A stretch of 58,272 nt of DNA, taken from positions 1 through 58,272 of the forward strand of contig CAYPBJ010000013.1 of the NCBI GenBank assembly GCA_964408945.1, given 5' to 3'. Shown piece by piece: positions 53,616 to 58,272 of the stretch (positions are counted from its first letter, which is position 1; each line of letters begins with the position of its first letter). The stretch is from VMCP01 sp964408945. GTDB lineage: Bacteria > Bacteroidota > Bacteroidia > NS11-12g > UBA955. The position numbers were made by a program, and so were the translations under genes. The notes below the pieces were generated by a model. That model was given only the letters and a program-made list of their open reading frames with translations, ran no database searches and was not told the DNA's origin.

Positions 53616-56600
53616 TTATTTCTTGCTTGGTCTTAATTCAATATCTGGGTTGTATTGAATACCGAACCAACGATACACTCGTTGTTTGAATTTCTCGTTG
53701 AGATAATACATAGATGGTACTAAGAATAGTGTAAGGAATGTGGCAAATGCCAATCCATAAATCATTGTCCAACTTAACGGACCCCAAAATGCTACTGAAT
53801 CACCTCCAAAGAATAGATGTGGATTTAATTCTGTAAACAGAGTTACAAAATCCATATTTAGTCCTATCGCTAATGGAATAAGTCCAGAAATTGTGGCAGA
53901 TGCTGTTAACAAAACTGGAGTCATTCTCGTACGTCCGGCTTCAATTAAGGCTTCCTTCAACGGCATTCCATTTTCACGCAATTGATCTGCAAATTCCACA
54001 ATCAAAATTCCATTTCTCACAACAATTCCCGCCAAAGCGACAATACCAATACCAGTCATAATTACTGAAAAGTCCATATCAAAAATTGCAAATCCCAAAA
54101 GAACTCCAATAATTGAGAAGAAGATTTCACTTAGAATGATGATTGGTTTGGAAATTGAATTAAACTGAGTTACCAAAATAACAATAATCAAAGCTATTGA
54201 AGCCAACATAGCAGTTCCTAAAAAGGAAGCTGTTTTCTTTTGTTCTTCTTGTTCTCCTGTTAATTCAATTTCAATTTCATCACTAGGGAATTTAGATTTG
54301 TACTCTTCAATGGATTCTGTCACTTTGGCTACTACTTCATTAGGTGCATAACCATCTAAAACATTTGAAGCAAGAGTAATTACACGTTTTTGATTTAGAC
54401 GGGTTATACCACCATAAGTATTAGCCGGTACAACTTGAGCAACGGCAGATAATGGAATCTGACGCAGCATTCCACCAGAAACCATATCACGATAGGCAAT
54501 TCTTGTGTTTAGAAGAGCTTCTAAATTGTTGGAGGATTCTTTTTTCAAACGCACCATAATTGGGTAATCGTCGTTATCATCTTTAAATTTACTTGCCTCT
54601 ACACCATAAATAGAATTTCTCAATAGCATACCAATTTGTGCGGTTGAAATTCCAAATCTGTTTGCTTTTTCTCTATCAACTTGTATTAGTAATTCTGGTT
54701 TTGAGCTAACAAAATCACTTTTAAGTTCTTCTACTCCGGCAATATTTTTATCGTCTAAAAATCGTTTAAGTTGAGTTCCTGTTTTAACCAGTGGCTCAAA
54801 TTCATCACCGCGAATTTCAATATTCACAGCTTTTCCTACGGGAGGGCCGTTTCTTTCCTGCTCAACGATGATTTCAACCCCAGGCATGACTCCAATTTGG
54901 TTTCTAATGGCTTCTAGTACTTTTCTAGTACTTCTGCCGTCTCTATCTGCAAATTCAACAAAAGCAATGGTGATTTTACCCTTATTACTGCTGATAGTTC
55001 TATCACCTGAATTAGGATCTGTTGCTCCTACCGCTACGTTTGAAATTACGCTTTCTACTAATTCTTGGTTGTTGTTTTGTTTTAAAACGCTGAAAACTTT
55101 GTTCTCAGCAATTTTAACAATGCTATCTGTATGTTTAGCACTTGTTCCAGTTGGTAGCGTTAAATAAACATAAGTAAAGTTAGGGTCAGCAGATGGGAAG
55201 AATACTACACCCGGTTTTCTGATAGCAGTAATTACAAAACTGACAATCAATAAAACAAATGTTCCTACAAGTAATAGAATACTGCTTTTTGCATTTAATG
55301 TAGACGTAACTAACCTCGTGTAAGCATTTTGGACTTTTGGCCATTGCTTATTTTGGAAATTTTGGATTACTTTTTTCAACCAAAAATGATGCAATGCATA
55401 AATGCCAAAAAATAACAGCATCAAATTTCCAAATCCGAATCCAACTAACAAATAAGAAACAACAATGATAACACTCCAAATTTTCAAGCTTTTTGCAAAC
55501 TTGCGTCTTGATGTAATTTTATCTTCGTTCTCTCCGTGACCTTCTTTTTGCATGAAATCAACTGCAAATACTGGATTGATAATGTAAGCTACAACCAAAG
55601 AGGCTAATAAAGTAATAATCAATGTAATTGGCAGGAAATACATAAATTTTCCAACCACACCTTGCCAAAATGCTAAAGGAATAAATGGGGCAATTGTAGT
55701 TAAAGTACCTGATAAGACGGGCAAAAATACCTCGCCTGCAGCTTTCTTGGCTGAATCAATGATGTTTAAGTTTTCAGTGTGATAGATTCTATGAGTATTC
55801 TCAATTACCACAATAGCATCATCAACTACTATACCTAATGCCAATAAAAATGAAAATAGTACAATAAAGTTCAAGCTAAATCCAATTGTGGGCATGATTA
55901 AAAATGCCACAAAACAAGAAAGTGGCACGGCAAGTCCCACGAAAATGGCATTGGTCGCACCCATGAAAAACATCAAAATCACAGTTACTAGAATAAACCC
56001 AATGATAATCGTGTTTATCAGGTCATGAACAGTGGTTCTGGTTTGAGTACTTTGATCACCCGTAAAAACAACGTCAAGACCTTTTGGATAACTTCCACTT
56101 TTTTTCAATTCTCCAATAATGCTTCTGCAATCGTCTGAAGCTTGTATTAGATTTTCGCCGCTTCGCTTTACTATGTTTAGAGTAATTACATTTTTACCTT
56201 CTAAACGAGCATAACTTTCCTTTTCCTTAAATCCATCAGCAACTGTAGCTATATCTTTTAAATACAAAGTTGCACCTGTATTTGAACGAATAACTACGTT
56301 TTTAATTTCTTCGGCACTTTCAAATTCACCGCTAACACTGATTGATCTTTGCATTTCAACCATATCAATATTGCCTCCCGAAATTCTCATGTTTTCGTAT
56401 TGAATAGTGCGTGATACGTCATCAATAGTAATGCCTGCAGCAATCATCTTTGGCATATCGAGATTAACTTGAATTTCTCTATCTAATGCCCCAACCATAT
56501 CCACTCTAGTTATACTTGGCAACGACTCAATTTTGTCTTTGGCCATTTCAGCATATTTCTTCAAATCTTGAAGAGAATAATTACCAGAAATATTTACATA

Positions 56601-57038
56601 CATGATGGGCATGTCAGAGAAGTTCACTTCCATCACCGCAGGCTCAATTTTCAAGTCTGTGGGAAGATCACTTTTAGCTTTGTCAACTTCGTCTTTGACC
56701 TTAGACTTTGCTTGAGCAACATCCACATCCGTATTGAATTCTACAGTAACAATACTGAAATCTTGCTTTGACTGACTGGTGAGTTTCTTGACACCCGAGA
56801 TTGCTTTTATCTTTTTCTCTAGAGGCTTGGTAATAAGATTCTCTATGTCTTTGGGTGAAGAACCCGGGTAAATAGTTTGAACCACAATTGTGGGAATGAC
56901 AATATCAGGAAACTGCTCTTTTGGAAGATTGACATATGCAAAAATCCCTGCAATACTGATGAAAAAAGTAAGAATATAGATACTTGTTCTATTATCTATA
57001 CTCCAACTTGTGGGCTTGAATTCTTTGAATTTCGACAT
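53616..57038 (-). CDS. RND efflux transporter permease
   Basis: A 1140-residue inner-membrane transporter of the AcrB/RND superfamily. The first transmembrane segment (about 24-44) precedes a large periplasmic loop with the usual VQTIYPGSSPKDIENLITKPLE. The proton-relay Asp pair is in ALGIVVDDAIVVIEN (about residue 405). A second periplasmic loop and C-terminal transmembrane bundle follow, and length is normal. The substrate (drug or other hydrophobic compound) is unknown; no metal-site signature was recognised. The start is the ATG at 57038, 4 nt after the adaptor stop; a TTG at 57053 overlaps that gene. Confidence 0.95.
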   Translation of the reverse strand: MSKFKEFKPTSWSIDNRTSIYILTFFISIAGIFAYVNLPKEQFPDIVIPTIVVQTIYPGSSPKDIENLITKPLEKKIKAISGVKKLTSQSKQDFSIVTVEFNTDVDVAQAKSKVKDEVDKAKSDLPTDLKIEPAVMEVNFSDMPIMYVNISGNYSLQDLKKYAEMAKDKIESLPSITRVDMVGALDREIQVNLDMPKMIAAGITIDDVSRTIQYENMRISGGNIDMVEMQRSISVSGEFESAEEIKNVVIRSNTGATLYLKDIATVADGFKEKESYARLEGKNVITLNIVKRSGENLIQASDDCRSIIGELKKSGSYPKGLDVVFTGDQSTQTRTTVHDLINTIIIGFILVTVILMFFMGATNAIFVGLAVPLSCFVAFLIMPTIGFSLNFIVLFSFLLALGIVVDDAIVVIENTHRIYHTENLNIIDSAKKAAGEVFLPVLSGTLTTIAPFIPLAFWQGVVGKFMYFLPITLIITLLASLVVAYIINPVFAVDFMQKEGHGENEDKITSRRKFAKSLKIWSVIIVVSYLLVGFGFGNLMLLFFGIYALHHFWLKKVIQNFQNKQWPKVQNAYTRLVTSTLNAKSSILLLVGTFVLLIVSFVITAIRKPGVVFFPSADPNFTYVYLTLPTGTSAKHTDSIVKIAENKVFSVLKQNNNQELVESVISNVAVGATDPNSGDRTISSNKGKITIAFVEFADRDGRSTRKVLEAIRNQIGVMPGVEIIVEQERNGPPVGKAVNIEIRGDEFEPLVKTGTQLKRFLDDKNIAGVEELKSDFVSSKPELLIQVDREKANRFGISTAQIGMLLRNSIYGVEASKFKDDNDDYPIMVRLKKESSNNLEALLNTRIAYRDMVSGGMLRQIPLSAVAQVVPANTYGGITRLNQKRVITLASNVLDGYAPNEVVAKVTESIEEYKSKFPSDEIEIELTGEQEEQKKTASFLGTAMLASIALIIVILVTQFNSISKPIIILSEIFFSIIGVLLGFAIFDMDFSVIMTGIGIVALAGIVVRNGILIVEFADQLRENGMPLKEALIEAGRTRMTPVLLTASATISGLIPLAIGLNMDFVTLFTELNPHLFFGGDSVAFWGPLSWTMIYGLAFATFLTLFLVPSMYYLNEKFKQRVYRWFGIQYNPDIELRPSKK

Positions 57039-57042
57039 GACT

Positions 57043-58179
57043 TTATTTTGCAATTTCTACTGCTTGTCCTTCAGCTAATTCTTGGAAACCCGTCACAATG
57101 ATTAAATCGGCTATATTCAATCCTGAAATGATCTCTGAATGTGTATTGTTAGATTTGCCAATTTTAACCGAACGTTTACTTGCAGTGTATTTACCATTGT
57201 TGTTTACTGCAACCATTACAAATGATTCATTCTCTGTTATTTGAATGGAATTCGTAGGGACTGAAATTGCTTTATTGTTTGCATAATCTTCAATTTCTAA
57301 CTTAGCAATCATGTTAGGTTTGATTTGATCAACGCTACCTAATGAAACTTCCACCTTAAAGGTTCTATTCAATGGGTCAATGAATTTACTTGCAAATGAA
57401 ACAGTACCTGAGATTTCTTTTCCTAAATCAGGCAAGGAAACATTAACCTTATCTCCTTTGTTAATTTTTCCTGAATATGATTCAGACACCTGGGCAACCA
57501 CTTTCACTGAACTCATGTTAATTACCTTAAAATAAGGCATTCCAGGGCCAGCAGTTTGACCTACTTTAATATCAACGGCTTCAATACTGCCATCAATAGG
57601 AGATTTGATATTGTACATATCAATATTGGCGTCAAGGGTATTTAAACTCTTTTCCAATGCATCCTTTTGATTTTTAGCAGATAAATATTGCACCTCAGTA
57701 CCAATTCCATTTTTCCAAAGTCTCATTTGCTTCTCATACAAGGTTTTTGCGAAATTTAATTGTTGTTCTAATTCGAGTCTGCTTTTCAAAAGTGAACTTT
57801 GTTCCAATCTAGCAAGTACTTGACCTTTTTTTACATTTTGACCTTCAGATACTAAAACCTCTGTAACTACAGCTGGAACTTTAGATGTAGCTATTGTGCT
57901 ACTTTTAGCATCAATTACACCTTCTAAACTTAGAGCACTAGTGAATTTACCCAAAGAAATGGTATCAAGTTCAACTAATTTAGACCTTTGTACAACCTTC
58001 ACATCCAGTTCTTTTTTTAAGGCCGCTTCTTTCATTTGAAGTGCAGCAATTTCGGATTGGATTTTTTTCAATTCCTCCAATTTAGCTTCCTTGCTTGTTG
58101 AGGATCCACCTCCGCAACTTGAAATAAATGGAACTCCAAGAAGTACCAATCCAATGATTATATATTTATTTGTTTTCAT
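57043..58179 (-). CDS. RND efflux periplasmic adaptor (MFP), lipoprotein
   Basis: A 378-residue membrane-fusion protein. A signal peptide ends in ISSC (Cys22), then a Gly/Ser linker and a Lys/Glu coiled coil follow. The barrel-sandwich/biotinyl-lipoyl part has EVLVSEGQNVKKGQVLARLE, with a helical hairpin after it and a beta-barrel domain C-terminally. It links the RND pump to TolC. It lies 4 bp after the tolC stop and 4 bp before the RND gene. Confidence 0.94.
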   Translation of the reverse strand: MKTNKYIIIGLVLLGVPFISSCGGGSSTSKEAKLEELKKIQSEIAALQMKEAALKKELDVKVVQRSKLVELDTISLGKFTSALSLEGVIDAKSSTIATSKVPAVVTEVLVSEGQNVKKGQVLARLEQSSLLKSRLELEQQLNFAKTLYEKQMRLWKNGIGTEVQYLSAKNQKDALEKSLNTLDANIDMYNIKSPIDGSIEAVDIKVGQTAGPGMPYFKVINMSSVKVVAQVSESYSGKINKGDKVNVSLPDLGKEISGTVSFASKFIDPLNRTFKVEVSLGSVDQIKPNMIAKLEIEDYANNKAISVPTNSIQITENESFVMVAVNNNGKYTASKRSVKIGKSNNTHSEIISGLNIADLIIVTGFQELAEGQAVEIAK

Positions 58180-58183
58180 TTTG

Positions 58184-58272
58184 TTAAAAATTAATGCCCA
58201 TTCCTAGAGATTTCTGATAGTCAATTTTAGCAATTACCAAATCGTATAAAGCGTTTAAATAGTTGATTTGAG
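58184..58272 (-). CDS. TolC-family outer-membrane efflux protein (C-terminal end only)
   Basis: Only the last 28 residues are in the window; the gene runs off the right edge. They include YLNALYDLVIAKIDYQKSLG and end in INF. The pattern of aromatic and Asn residues with a following helix matches TolC-family C-termini. The stop is 4 bp before the adaptor gene, giving the order tolC-MFP-RND on the minus strand. Confidence 0.8.
   Translation of the reverse strand, partial: QINYLNALYDLVIAKIDYQKSLGMGINF

Overview
The window reads as a chromosomal segment of a low-GC member of the Bacteroidota, probably Flavobacteriia-like, although lineage cannot be fixed from this alone. The evidence is a complete porP/sprF-gldK-gldL-gldM-gldN cluster (type IX secretion and gliding), a secreted M43 metalloprotease with a type IX C-terminal sorting domain, promoters of the Bacteroidetes form TTTG-N19/20-TAnnTTTG, few Shine-Dalgarno sequences, and a PitA/DUF47/porin O-P phosphate set. 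There is no sign of phage, plasmid, insertion sequence or CRISPR.

Layout. 1-80: array of a 7-bp repeat cut by the window edge. 171-3941: phosphate uptake (DUF47 protein, Pit permease, phosphate-type porin). 3938-9822 (minus): clpB, an AsmA-like/GT51 peptidoglycan glycosyltransferase fusion, purB. 9896-11320: surface or periplasmic protein with a Thr/Pro tail. 11331-11457: second 7-bp-periodic block, running into the uvrA stop codon. 11439-16838 (minus): lipB, lemA, two TPM-domain genes and uvrA. 16912-26698 (plus): YraN-like protein, secreted M43 protease, topA, SirB1-like protein, 2-oxoacid dehydrogenase E2, two membrane proteins and a YfcE-type phosphoesterase. 26749-26835: tRNA-Leu(CAA) with a textbook promoter, followed one base later by an alpha/beta hydrolase with a TTG start. 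27703-30051 (minus): Sua5-type tRNA modification enzyme and a sigma-54 response regulator. 30213-36578: porP/gldKLMN. 36698-39402: yceD-rpmF-plsX-fabH. 39377-44425 (minus): RsmB-like methyltransferase, periplasmic-binding-protein-like protein, guaA and cinA. 44461-44946: rnhA. 44923-48477 (minus): recN, pfkA and a lipoprotein. 48610-53557 (plus): lon, a 51-aa membrane protein, a thioredoxin-like secreted protein and a coiled-coil protein. 53616-58272 (minus): a tolC/MFP/RND tripartite efflux operon, with tolC cut by the window end.

How the parts work together. The phosphate genes form an outer membrane to cytoplasm import route. GldK-N build the periplasmic ring and motor of the type IX system, which would export the M43 protease. 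yceD-rpmF-plsX-fabH is the conserved ribosome/fatty-acid operon. The tail of the window encodes a full drug/metal-type efflux pump.

Most of the window is compact housekeeping DNA, and I see no convincing new multi-gene system. The least explained features are the two 7-bp G-quadruplex-prone arrays (one overlapping the uvrA stop codon), the repeated placement of perfect -7 promoter boxes only 4-16 nt before start codons, and the tRNA-Leu/hydrolase junction.
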